Part shown: in pieces, positions 56,909-64,000 of the stretch | Layout of the letters: the number at the start of each line of letters is the position of its first letter | How positions within the stretch are numbered: the first letter of the stretch is position 1 | Assembly: GCA_014238205.1 (NCBI GenBank) | Contig: JABABM010000004.1 | Coordinates: 48,644-112,643 of the forward strand | DNA length: 64,000 nucleotides | Reading direction: 5' to 3' | From: Phycisphaerales bacterium | GTDB taxonomy: Bacteria > Planctomycetota > Phycisphaerae > Phycisphaerales > SM1A02 | Notes under the pieces: generated by a model | Seen by the model: the letters and a program-made list of their open reading frames with translations, nothing else | Told to the model about the DNA's origin: nothing | Database searches by the model: none | Made by a program: the position numbers and the translations under genes

Positions 56909-57832
56909 ATGACTCGTCGTGGATTCACACTTGTAGAACTGCTGGTGGTCATTGCGATCATCGGCATTATCGTCGGCATCCTCCTGCCGTCCCTGGCCTC
57001 AGCCAGGGCGGCGGCGAGGCTTGTCGAGGAACAGAAGCGGGTGCGAACCATCCACGAGGGCTTTGTCAATTGGGCTTCGACCCACAAGATGCGAAAGCCC
57101 GTGCCTGGTCGTGAGCAACGGCTGATGGACCCGGATCTCGGGAAGTTCGTCCATGGCCGTGGTCCAGAGGACGCCTCACAGAATGACCATGCCGCGCTGC
57201 TTTCACTGTGCATCATGGAAAATCACTTCACGACACCGGACACGGTTTCCAACATGGAACCCAACCCGAGTGTCTTCGTGTACGGGGACTATGACTACGA
57301 CCTGTACCGCCAGTACGTTGCCGACGACCAGCCCGGGGTCTTCTGGGATGACGGGTTCAACAATGACATTACGGCCGTCGGCGCAGGCTGCAACAACTCC
57401 TATGCGATCATGCCTCTTGCCGGAGTTCGCCGCAAGGAACAGTGGGACCGCCAGGCTGATTCCAACTTTGCACTCGTAGGCACACGCGGGCCGGCAAATG
57501 GAGATGAGTCTCTCCTGTCCAGGGATGCCGGCACCGACCAGTCCAACACCGCCAACTACCTGGGCCGCGAAGGTCAGTGGAGAGGAATCATCGTCTACGG
57601 TGACAACCACACCGACACGCATGAGAACTTCTACCCGGTAGCCTGCACGTACCAGGATCCAGGTAACAACGCCTGGCTGGCCGACAACCTCTACGAGGCG
57701 CAGGCCGCCTTCCCTGAATACAACTTCGACCCCTTGCTGGGTTCGGACATCATCCTCACGCACGTGAATGAAGTCACCGTCGTGGAAGACAGCAACCCCT
57801 TCTACGTCGAATACGAACCCCTGCACGACTGA
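56909..57832 (+). CDS. Type IV prepilin-like protein, second of the pair
   Basis: 307 residues. ATG 56909 (MTRRGFTLVELLVVIAIIGI) is preferred to the earlier frame start at 56873, since the signal lies at its N-terminus and GGAG precedes it by 9 bases. The segment RGIIVYGDNHTDTHENFYPV aligns in position with the WGDFSITNIQNFYPA region of the first gene, so both probably arose by duplication. As in its neighbour, the body is a large secreted domain after the pilin-like helix. The pair likely forms one transcription unit. Confidence 0.85.
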   Translation: MTRRGFTLVELLVVIAIIGIIVGILLPSLASARAAARLVEEQKRVRTIHEGFVNWASTHKMRKPVPGREQRLMDPDLGKFVHGRGPEDASQNDHAALLSLCIMENHFTTPDTVSNMEPNPSVFVYGDYDYDLYRQYVADDQPGVFWDDGFNNDITAVGAGCNNSYAIMPLAGVRRKEQWDRQADSNFALVGTRGPANGDESLLSRDAGTDQSNTANYLGREGQWRGIIVYGDNHTDTHENFYPVACTYQDPGNNAWLADNLYEAQAAFPEYNFDPLLGSDIILTHVNEVTVVEDSNPFYVEYEPLHD

Positions 57833-57912
57833 TCCTTCACGGGGTACGCCACAAACACGCTCTGATGATGCCATCGCCGTGCCATGCTCGGCATGCGGCA
57901 TATACTCAGGAC

Positions 57913-59586
57913 ATGTTCAAGACACGAAGTCAAACAGGACGACTGGCTCACATGATGACACTGCTTTGCTGCGCCGTGCTGCTTGCCGCGGGGCAGGCGC
58001 CGGAAGAGGCTCCTGTTGTTCCTGTTCACCGGCAAGCCGACCACGTGACGGTGATCACGATCAGCGGTCCGATCGACTCCATGACGGTGCAGTCGGTGCG
58101 CCGGCGGTTGTCGGATGCGATCGAAGATGGTTCGGATGCCATCGTCATCCAACTGGATACGCCTGGCGGGGAGTTGATGGCCACCCTTGAACTCTGCAGG
58201 ATGCTCAAGGAGGACGCCCCCGGAAATACGACGGCCTGGATCTCGCCACACGCATTCTCGGCGGGCACGATCATCGCCCTTGCCTGCAGGTCCATCGTGA
58301 TCCAGCCGGGTGGAATGTTCGGCGACAGCGCCCCGGTGAGTCCTCTCGGTCCGATTCCACAGACGGAACGGGCCAAGCTGGAATCACCGATTCTCACGGA
58401 GGTGATCGACTCTGCGCGAAGGAATCACCGTGATGAACGCATCGTGCAGGCCTTCGTCAGCGTGGGCGTCGAGTTGTGGCTGCTGCAGAACATGGACACC
58501 GGAGAACGCATCTGCGTCGATGCCGGCGAGTACGAGGCCATCTACGGAGAAGAACCACCCAGGACGATCCCCTCCATCACCCCCTCGAGTGAACTGGAAG
58601 GGCCCGGCGAAAATGCGATGACTCCCTTCTTCGAACAGTTCACCGGGCCGGGCGGCGATTTGACTCCCAGCAACCTCTCGTCTCTGATGCAGCGACCCTC
58701 GTCACGACCACGATTGGGAAGTGAGGACAGGGATGCGTGGCAACTGGTCGAACAGATCATCTCCAACGATCGGCTCCTGGCATTGACCCCGTCCCAAGGC
58801 AGGGACTACGGACTCGTTGACGGATTCGTCAAGGATGACGTGGACATGAAGCAATTTCTCGGTGCACGAACCATCACGACCCGGAATCGATCCTGGTCGG
58901 AAGCCATGACCAGCTTTCTTGTCAGCTGGCCTGTCCGACTGGTGCTCATCGTCATCTTCATCGTCGGCACCTTCATCGAGATGGCTGCGCCGGGCACGGG
59001 TGTCTTCGGCGCAGGAGCTGCCGTTGCGCTGCTCATCCTGCTTGGTGCTCCATGGCTTGCAGGCATGGCGCAGTGGTGGGACATACTCCTGGTGCTGCTG
59101 GGACTCCTCCTGGTGGGAGCTGAGCTGTTCCTCTTCCCGGGTACGCTGCTGGTGGGCGCTGCTGGAGCCGTATGCATGCTCATTGGGCTGGTCGGCACCT
59201 TCGTTTCCGGCGACATGACCTCCACCGAGGCCCTTGATGGAATCTTCCGTGGCATGCTGGTCGTCTTCACGGGCGTCGTCACCGCCGTGATCATCGCTGC
59301 AACCATCGCGAAGCGATTCCAGTCCAGTCGATTTGGACAGCGATTCGTGCTTTCAAGCACCGTCGGGTCGATGCGAGGCGCTGCAGGTAGAGAAACACCC
59401 GGCACGACTTCCCTGCCGACAGGCACCGAAGGCATCGCCATCACGGACTTGCGGCCTGCTGGAAGAATTCGATGTGGAGATGCGGTGGTCGACGCGGTAT
59501 CCTCAGGTCGCTGGATCGAGACCGGCGCCCGGGTCCGGGTCGTCAGAAGTGACATGATTCTCGAGGTGGAGGTCATAGACACATGA
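57913..59586 (+). CDS. Membrane-bound ClpP-class serine protease (NfeD1b-type)
   Basis: 557 residues from ATG 57913 (weak site; ATG 57952 is an alternative). A signal peptide (MMTLLCCAVLLAAGQA) is followed by a ClpP/crotonase-fold domain with VIQLDTPGGELMATLELCRM and FSAGTIIALAC, the latter carrying the catalytic Ser, then GDSAPVSPLGP. Four to five membrane helices follow (from about residue 345) and a C-terminal OB-fold domain with GTEGIAITDLRPAGRIRC. The family cleaves stomatin-type proteins in archaea, and the partner stomatin-like gene is two genes downstream. The stop overlaps the next gene by four bases. Confidence 0.88.
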   Translation: MFKTRSQTGRLAHMMTLLCCAVLLAAGQAPEEAPVVPVHRQADHVTVITISGPIDSMTVQSVRRRLSDAIEDGSDAIVIQLDTPGGELMATLELCRMLKEDAPGNTTAWISPHAFSAGTIIALACRSIVIQPGGMFGDSAPVSPLGPIPQTERAKLESPILTEVIDSARRNHRDERIVQAFVSVGVELWLLQNMDTGERICVDAGEYEAIYGEEPPRTIPSITPSSELEGPGENAMTPFFEQFTGPGGDLTPSNLSSLMQRPSSRPRLGSEDRDAWQLVEQIISNDRLLALTPSQGRDYGLVDGFVKDDVDMKQFLGARTITTRNRSWSEAMTSFLVSWPVRLVLIVIFIVGTFIEMAAPGTGVFGAGAAVALLILLGAPWLAGMAQWWDILLVLLGLLLVGAELFLFPGTLLVGAAGAVCMLIGLVGTFVSGDMTSTEALDGIFRGMLVVFTGVVTAVIIAATIAKRFQSSRFGQRFVLSSTVGSMRGAAGRETPGTTSLPTGTEGIAITDLRPAGRIRCGDAVVDAVSSGRWIETGARVRVVRSDMILEVEVIDT

Positions 59587-60152
59587 TGGATCTGCTTGCA
59601 CAGGCAGCAACAACCGGGGCCTCCACGAATGATGCCGCGCTGATCTGGGGATTCGTTCTTCTCGGCGCCGCCATCGTGCTGCTCTTCATCGAACTCTTCG
59701 TTCCCTCGGGCGGCATCATCGCCCTCTGCTCGGGCGTCGCTGTCATCGGTTCACTCGTCGCCTTCTTCTCGCATTCCTCGACGACCGGGCTCATTGCGAT
59801 GCTCCTCTACATCGTGATCGGCCCCGTTGCCCTGTGGTTCGGGTTCAAGTGGTTTGAATCTTCCCCGATGGGTCGACGCCTGATCCTGGGAGCGGAAGAC
59901 GACCTGCCTGGACGAACACCTGAAGAAGCCTTTGCCGCCTCCAGCTCTGCGCAACATGAGCGTGCACACAAGCTTGATCAGTTCATCGGATCCCGAGGCA
60001 CGACGGAAGGTGCCCTGCGGCCCGTGGGCATGGTCCGGATCGGCGAACACAGGCACGAGGCCCTTGCGGAATCGGGCGTGATCGATGCAAATATCGAGGT
60101 GGAGGTCGTCGAAGTCTACGACAACCAGTTGAAAGTCCGGCCCACCTCCTGA
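59583..60152 (+). CDS. NfeD family membrane protein
   Basis: 189 residues. Three to four hydrophobic helices (ALIWGFVLLGAAIVLLFIEL, IIALCSGVAVIGSLVAFFS, IAMLLYIVIGPVALWFGFKW) are followed by a C-terminal OB-fold domain (GTTEGALRPVGMVRIGEHRH to VEVVEVYDNQLKVRP). The long form of this family is fused to the protease, as in the gene before. It overlaps that gene by four bases. NfeD proteins act with flotillin-like proteins at the membrane. Confidence 0.9.
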   Translation: MMDLLAQAATTGASTNDAALIWGFVLLGAAIVLLFIELFVPSGGIIALCSGVAVIGSLVAFFSHSSTTGLIAMLLYIVIGPVALWFGFKWFESSPMGRRLILGAEDDLPGRTPEEAFAASSSAQHERAHKLDQFIGSRGTTEGALRPVGMVRIGEHRHEALAESGVIDANIEVEVVEVYDNQLKVRPTS

Positions 60153-60203
60153 TCAGGTAGAATGCCACGTCGCGGCATGTCGCCGCTCAACGGAGGACCC
60201 CCC

Positions 60204-61208
60204 ATGGGCCCGATCGAAATCATCGGTGTGAGTATTGCTGGACTTGTCATCCTGATGGTCCTCCTGTTCCTCTTCCAGTTCGTGGGCCTCTACCTGCAGG
60301 CCTGGGTCTCAGGGGCCAAGGTGAGTTTCTTCGGTCTCGTGATGATGCGATTCCGGAAGGTCAAGCCACGACTCATAGTCGAGAACCGGATTACCGCGAA
60401 GAAGGCCGGGCTGGACATTCCTACCGACCTGCTTGAAGCGCATTACCTTGCAGGTGGCCGCGTGACCAATGTCGTTCGCTCGATGGTCGCGGCCGACAAG
60501 GCTCGCATCGAACTTCCATGGGATGTCTCGGCCGCGATCGACCTGGCAGGCCGTGATATTCTCGAAGCGGTACGTACCTCGGTCAACCCGAAGGTCATTG
60601 ACTGCCCCGACCAGGTGCATGGGCGTGCGACAATCGATGCAGTCGCCAAGGACGGCATCCAGTTGAAGGCACGCGCCCGCGTGACGGTCCGGACGAACAT
60701 CGCCCGGCTTGTTGGCGGTGCAACCGAGGAAACGATCATTGCCCGTGTCGGTGAAGGCATCGTGTCGACCATCGGCTCGGCTGCCAGTCACCTCGCGGTG
60801 CTTGAGAATCCCGACAACATCTCCCGAGTCGTTCTTGAGAAGGGTCTTGATGCCGGAACGGCCTACGAGATCCTCTCCATTGACATCGCAGACATGGATG
60901 TTGGTGAGAACATCGGTGCAAAGCTCCAGGTACACCAGGCAACCGCAGACGAAAAGCGATTCCAGGCAGAGGCCGAGAAGCGTCGAGCAATGGCCGTAGC
61001 CCAGGAAGCCGAGTTCAAGGCCGAGGTACAGAAGAACAGGGCGGTCGTGATTCTCGCCGAGGCGGAAATCCCGAAAGCCATGGCTGAATCGTTCCGAAGC
61101 GGGAACATGGGGATCATGGACTACGAGCGGCTTCGCAACATCCAGTCCGACACCTCGATGCGATCATCGATCGCCACTGACGAGCCCCAGCAACCCGACA
61201 GACGCTGA
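60204..61208 (+). CDS. floA: Flotillin-like protein FloA
   Basis: 334 residues. ATG 60204 is preceded by CGGAGG 7 bases away. One N-terminal membrane segment ([20 protein letters not shown]) and the FloA/YqfA core follow, with [57 protein letters not shown] and a long Ala/Glu-rich helix ([20 protein letters not shown]). FloA proteins scaffold membrane microdomains. The gene completes a protease-NfeD-flotillin module, and a hairpin at 61237-61259 may end the transcript. Confidence 0.95.
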   Translation: MGPIEIIGVSIAGLVILMVLLFLFQFVGLYLQAWVSGAKVSFFGLVMMRFRKVKPRLIVENRITAKKAGLDIPTDLLEAHYLAGGRVTNVVRSMVAADKARIELPWDVSAAIDLAGRDILEAVRTSVNPKVIDCPDQVHGRATIDAVAKDGIQLKARARVTVRTNIARLVGGATEETIIARVGEGIVSTIGSAASHLAVLENPDNISRVVLEKGLDAGTAYEILSIDIADMDVGENIGAKLQVHQATADEKRFQAEAEKRRAMAVAQEAEFKAEVQKNRAVVILAEAEIPKAMAESFRSGNMGIMDYERLRNIQSDTSMRSSIATDEPQQPDRR

Positions 61209-61236
61209 GGACCCCTCTCAAGAGGCTTCAGGCACT

Positions 61237-61259
61237 TCCCGGCCACATGTTTGCCGGGA
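61237..61259 (+). terminator. Possible terminator after floA
   Basis: TCCCGGC (61237-61243) and GCCGGGA (61253-61259) form a 7-bp stem with a 9-base loop, 28 bases after the floA stop. The tail TCTGCTCCTTG is weakly T-rich, so confidence is low. Confidence 0.4.
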
Positions 61260-61301
61260 TCTGCTCCTTGATCGCCTATCATGCACTCTCCGGAGACCCC
61301 A

Positions 61302-62567
61302 ATGGCCTCAACCGCCTCGACAACGGACCGCCCCGCGATTCTCGGGGGCGATCCAGCGATCACGCTCTCGCATGACGAAGCCTGTCGTTGGCCGATTCTT
61401 ACGGCCGAGGACGAGGAAGCCGTGCTGCGCACCATGCGCACCGGACAGCTGGGTGTCAGCGACGAGACGGCGGCTCTTGAGGCGGACTTCCGTGAGTGGA
61501 CCGGCCGGAAGTATGCCGTTGCTCACTGCAATGGGACCTCGGCGATCTTCGGTGCCATGCATGCCTTCGGCATCGAGGCCGGCGATGAGGTCATCGTTCC
61601 ATCCGCGACCTGGTGGTCGAGCGTCATGCCGATTCTGCACTTCGGTGGGATTCCCGTCTTCGCTGAACTGGAGAGTGAGTGCCTCGGGCTGGACCCGGAG
61701 GACATCGAGCGAAAAATCACGGACCGGACGAAGGCCATCGTGGTCGTACACCTCTTCGGGATGCCCTCGAAGATGGACGAGATAATGGAACTGGCCGACC
61801 AATACGACCTGCGTGTCCTCGAGGATGCCAGCCATGCCCATGGGGCCATGTACAAGAACCGCATGATCGGCACCCTCAGCGAGGCGGCCGTCTTCAGCAT
61901 GCAGGGAAACAAGTTGCTTCCCACCGCCGAGGGTGGTGTCTTCCTGACCGATGACGAGGAGATGTACGAGGCCGTGCTCCGACTGGGTCACTACGAGCGG
62001 CTGCTCGATCTGGAATCGATGAACAAGTACCTGGCTGCAACCGGCCTGGGCTACAAGTTCCGCATGTCTCCATTGTCTGCCGCGATCGGGCGTGTGCAGT
62101 TGCGTCATCTTGCGGATCGCAACGCCATACGCAATGCCAACTGCATCGAGCTTGGCAGGCATCTTGAAACACTGGGGATGCAGACCTTCCTGGCCCCGGA
62201 GGGCATTCAGCGGACCTACTTCGAGTACCTGGTGCGATACGACGAGGCGGCAACCGGGTTGCCCATCGACGACTTCACCCATGCCCTCCAGGCCGAGGGT
62301 GCACAACTCAGCGCCCCCCGCTACCCGCTGCTGCACCAGATGCCGGTCTTCACGCACGGGCTGTGGAAGCAGATCACGCGGCTGCCCGATGACGGCGACC
62401 TGCCCGAGTACGACGAGAACGACCTTCCAGGAACGACCGCCGGCAATGGAACGCTGATCAAGCTTCCCTCCTTCCCCAACGAGGACCAGGGCCTCATCGA
62501 GCAGTACAAGACCGCCTTCTCGAAGGTCTTCGCCCACGCCGACGAACTGCCACGAGGAGAGGCATGA
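61302..62567 (+). CDS. DegT/DnrJ/EryC1/StrS-family aminotransferase
   Basis: 421 residues. ATG 61302 has GGAG 7 bases upstream; the frame also opens at 61281. PLP-fold features are AVAHCNGTSAIFGAMHAFGI, GDEVIVPSATWWSSVMPILH, LEDASHAHGA, and SMQGNKLLPTAEGGV with the PLP Lys. These enzymes aminate keto sugars or other scaffolds (as AHBA synthase does), and the substrate here is unknown. It ends in a four-base overlap with the acyltransferase gene. Confidence 0.9.
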   Translation: MASTASTTDRPAILGGDPAITLSHDEACRWPILTAEDEEAVLRTMRTGQLGVSDETAALEADFREWTGRKYAVAHCNGTSAIFGAMHAFGIEAGDEVIVPSATWWSSVMPILHFGGIPVFAELESECLGLDPEDIERKITDRTKAIVVVHLFGMPSKMDEIMELADQYDLRVLEDASHAHGAMYKNRMIGTLSEAAVFSMQGNKLLPTAEGGVFLTDDEEMYEAVLRLGHYERLLDLESMNKYLAATGLGYKFRMSPLSAAIGRVQLRHLADRNAIRNANCIELGRHLETLGMQTFLAPEGIQRTYFEYLVRYDEAATGLPIDDFTHALQAEGAQLSAPRYPLLHQMPVFTHGLWKQITRLPDDGDLPEYDENDLPGTTAGNGTLIKLPSFPNEDQGLIEQYKTAFSKVFAHADELPRGEA

Positions 62568-63334
62568 GCACGCCCCCCCAGGCAACTCTGCCCGACGCTG
62601 ATGCCGTCGAACGACGCTTTCATTCGAAGCGTGCCCTGGTCCTGCGCGCCGTCATCCACCTTGCTCTGGACACGTTGAAGTGGATTCTCGACGTGCAATG
62701 GAAGGCCGAGGGCATTGAGAACATCACGAGTCTTGATGGTCCGTTCATCCTCGCATCAAATCACTCGAGTCATGCCGACACCCATGTCCTCCTTCGCGTG
62801 CTTCCAGGGAAACATGGATCGAACACGGCGGTTGCAGCGGCCTATGACTACTTCGGCAAGACGACGAAACCCTCCCTGAAACGATCCTGGATCCAGTTCG
62901 CTTCCTCGGCCGGTTGGCATGCCTTCGGCTTCGACCGCAATGACCAGTCGATCCGTTCGCTTCGCACCGCCTCGCGACTGATTCGAAAGGGTTGGAACCT
63001 GCTGCTGTACCCGGAAGGCACTCGAAGCCGTTCAGGAAAAATGGGTTCCTTCAAACCCGGCATCGCCGTCATTGCCCGCCTCAGTCGTTGCCCGGTCGTG
63101 CCTACCTTCGTGATCGGTGGACGTGACCTGTTGAAGCAGGGACGATGGTTCCCCCGGCATGCGAACGTGCGGGTGTACTTCGGTACGCCGTTGATTCCCC
63201 ACAAGGACCAGCGACCCGAGGATTTCGCTGCCGAGGTGGAGCAGGCTGTCCGTGACCTGATGGCCCAGGCCGATCCGCCCAGGCCCAGTTCACCCGTGAA
63301 TGTCGCCAATCCAGTTTCAGGATCCGTGAACTGA
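62564..63334 (+). CDS. 1-acylglycerol-3-phosphate O-acyltransferase family protein (second copy)
   Basis: 256 residues. Unlike the copy at 11575-12330 it has no clear N-terminal membrane helix. The HX4D box is NHSSHAD (about residues 66-72) in FILASNHSSHADTHVLLRVL, and the glycerol-phosphate loop is YPEGTRSRSGKMGSFKPGIA. PLIPHKDQRPEDF follows near the end. It overlaps the DegT-type aminotransferase by four bases, so the two may act in one modified-lipid or glycolipid pathway. Confidence 0.85.
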   Translation: MSTPPQATLPDADAVERRFHSKRALVLRAVIHLALDTLKWILDVQWKAEGIENITSLDGPFILASNHSSHADTHVLLRVLPGKHGSNTAVAAAYDYFGKTTKPSLKRSWIQFASSAGWHAFGFDRNDQSIRSLRTASRLIRKGWNLLLYPEGTRSRSGKMGSFKPGIAVIARLSRCPVVPTFVIGGRDLLKQGRWFPRHANVRVYFGTPLIPHKDQRPEDFAAEVEQAVRDLMAQADPPRPSSPVNVANPVSGSVN

Positions 63335-63338
63335 TCAC

Positions 63339-64000
63339 ATGGACCCCGACCCTCTCCTAGCCAGTCTTGTTCCGATGCTTGCCTCAGCAAGCGATGGTCT
63401 CAGTGCGCTCCAGGTCATTCTGCTCCTGGTCATGCCACTGCTGCTGATTGGCAGTGGATTCTTCAGTGGAAGCGAAACGGCGCTCTTTGGCCTCAGTGCC
63501 GGTGAGCGGCTCGAGTTGCGCCGACTTCCGGGAGCTGGTCCCAAGGCCGTCCTGGCACTGCTGAAGAACCAGCGACTCCTGTTGATCATGTTGATGCTGG
63601 GCAACATGACCATGAACGTGCTGTACTTCGTCATCAGTTCGGTGCTGATGATGCATGATCTCTTCGGGTGGTTCGGCGACATCTGCTTCGCCATCGGTGT
63701 GCTGCTTGGAATCGTTCTGCTGGGGGAGCTGGTTCCCAAGTTCCTGGCCAGTTCTCATCGAATCCGGTTCGCAAGACTGGTCAGTCCCCTGCTCCTGGCC
63801 ATTTACCGTGGGCTGTACCCCTTCTGGAGAACCATCGACCTGGTCATCGTCACTCCCCTGAGCCGGTTGACCTCCCCCACGACGGAACCACCGGGGTTGT
63901 CCAGTGAGGAACTGCAGGCCCTTGTCGAGTTGTCGGGCCACGAGGGTGTTCTGGATGCCACCGAGCAACGGCAACTCCACGATGTACTTCGCCTTGGTCG
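63339..64000 (+). CDS. CNNM/CorC-family (HlyC-type) membrane transporter, N-terminal part
   Basis: An open frame starts at ATG 63339 and runs off the right edge; 220 residues are visible. Three to four helices form the DUF21/CNNM transmembrane domain (LLLVMPLLLIGSGFFSGSET, LLLIMLMLGNMTMNVLYFV, ICFAIGVLLGIVLLGELVPK). The motifs FFSGSETALFGLS and GELVPKFLA are characteristic of the family. The following soluble part begins toward the CBS domains (LSSEELQALVELSGHEGVLD, DATEQRQ). The family transports Mg2+ or Co2+ or exports magnesium. It is 4 bases after the acyltransferase stop. Confidence 0.88.
   Translation, partial: MDPDPLLASLVPMLASASDGLSALQVILLLVMPLLLIGSGFFSGSETALFGLSAGERLELRRLPGAGPKAVLALLKNQRLLLIMLMLGNMTMNVLYFVISSVLMMHDLFGWFGDICFAIGVLLGIVLLGELVPKFLASSHRIRFARLVSPLLLAIYRGLYPFWRTIDLVIVTPLSRLTSPTTEPPGLSSEELQALVELSGHEGVLDATEQRQLHDVLRLG

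Noticed and set aside
61308..62585. 425-codon open frame on the minus strand opposite the DegT aminotransferase
   Set aside because: It mirrors the codon phase of a clear gene and has no family motifs or ribosome site. In GC-rich DNA antisense frames often stay open.

Overview
The window is 64 kb of compact, GC-rich bacterial chromosome. The gene content suggests a Gram-negative, aerobic member of the Planctomycetota, most likely a Phycisphaerae-like marine lineage. The pointers are: lipid A and heptose-core genes (lpxK, hldE, a heptosyltransferase), two OprO/P-like porins, an alternative complex III plus caa3 oxidase operon, large prepilin-like proteins in tandem, a membrane-anchored Ser/Thr kinase, DUF1573 and DUF3179 proteins, and an NfeD/flotillin module. 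This placement is inferred from gene content, since there is no rRNA in the window. I see no tRNA, CRISPR array, transposase or phage gene, so it reads as core chromosome.

Layout. 1-2.6 kb: end of rarA, 5-formyl-THF cyclo-ligase and a LysM L,D-transpeptidase. 2.6-6.7 kb: two related porins, with a hairpin-rich gap and a possible broken gene. 6.7-11.4 kb: an isolated nuoH, then carB. 11.6-16.3 kb: an acyltransferase and the overlapping set ruvA-manC-ruvX-ABC-F ATPase. 16.3-19.9 kb: a diverged 6-phosphogluconolactonase-like protein, then a secreted alpha/alpha-toroid protein overlapping a secreted esterase. 19.9-23.4 kb: divergent ctaA and ctaB (heme A synthesis) and a DUF3179 protein. 23.4-23.85 kb: a gene-free stretch full of hairpins. 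23.85-37.3 kb: one 12-gene minus-strand operon, actABCDEF - 120-aa unknown protein - sco - ctaCDEF. It encodes a quinol-oxidising alternative complex III and an A2-type caa3 cytochrome oxidase, together a quinol-to-oxygen chain. 37.8-43.6 kb: tatD, a BtuF-like protein, DUF1573, clpB and a small lipoprotein. 43.6-46.3 kb: aroC and a fused aroDE. 46.3-52.8 kb: a minus-strand envelope operon (heptosyltransferase, maf, lpxK, hldE, an Eis-like acetyltransferase, an unknown protein) with one opposing gene. 52.9-55.5 kb: kinase, transaldolase, RidA. 55.9-57.8 kb: two prepilin-like genes. 57.9-61.2 kb: ClpP-NfeD protease, NfeD and FloA. 61.3-64 kb: a DegT/DnrJ aminotransferase, an acyltransferase and the start of a CNNM-type transporter.

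The clearest regulatory signals are two. First, an exact 18-bp match to the Rex (NADH-sensing repressor) operator lies just downstream of a TTGACA-type promoter before actA, which suggests redox control of the terminal respiratory chain. Second, an exact sigma-54 -24/-12 element lies before clpB. Both are sequence matches only. Start codons were chosen from Shine-Dalgarno spacing, overlaps and family N-termini, and several differ from the longest possible reading frame.
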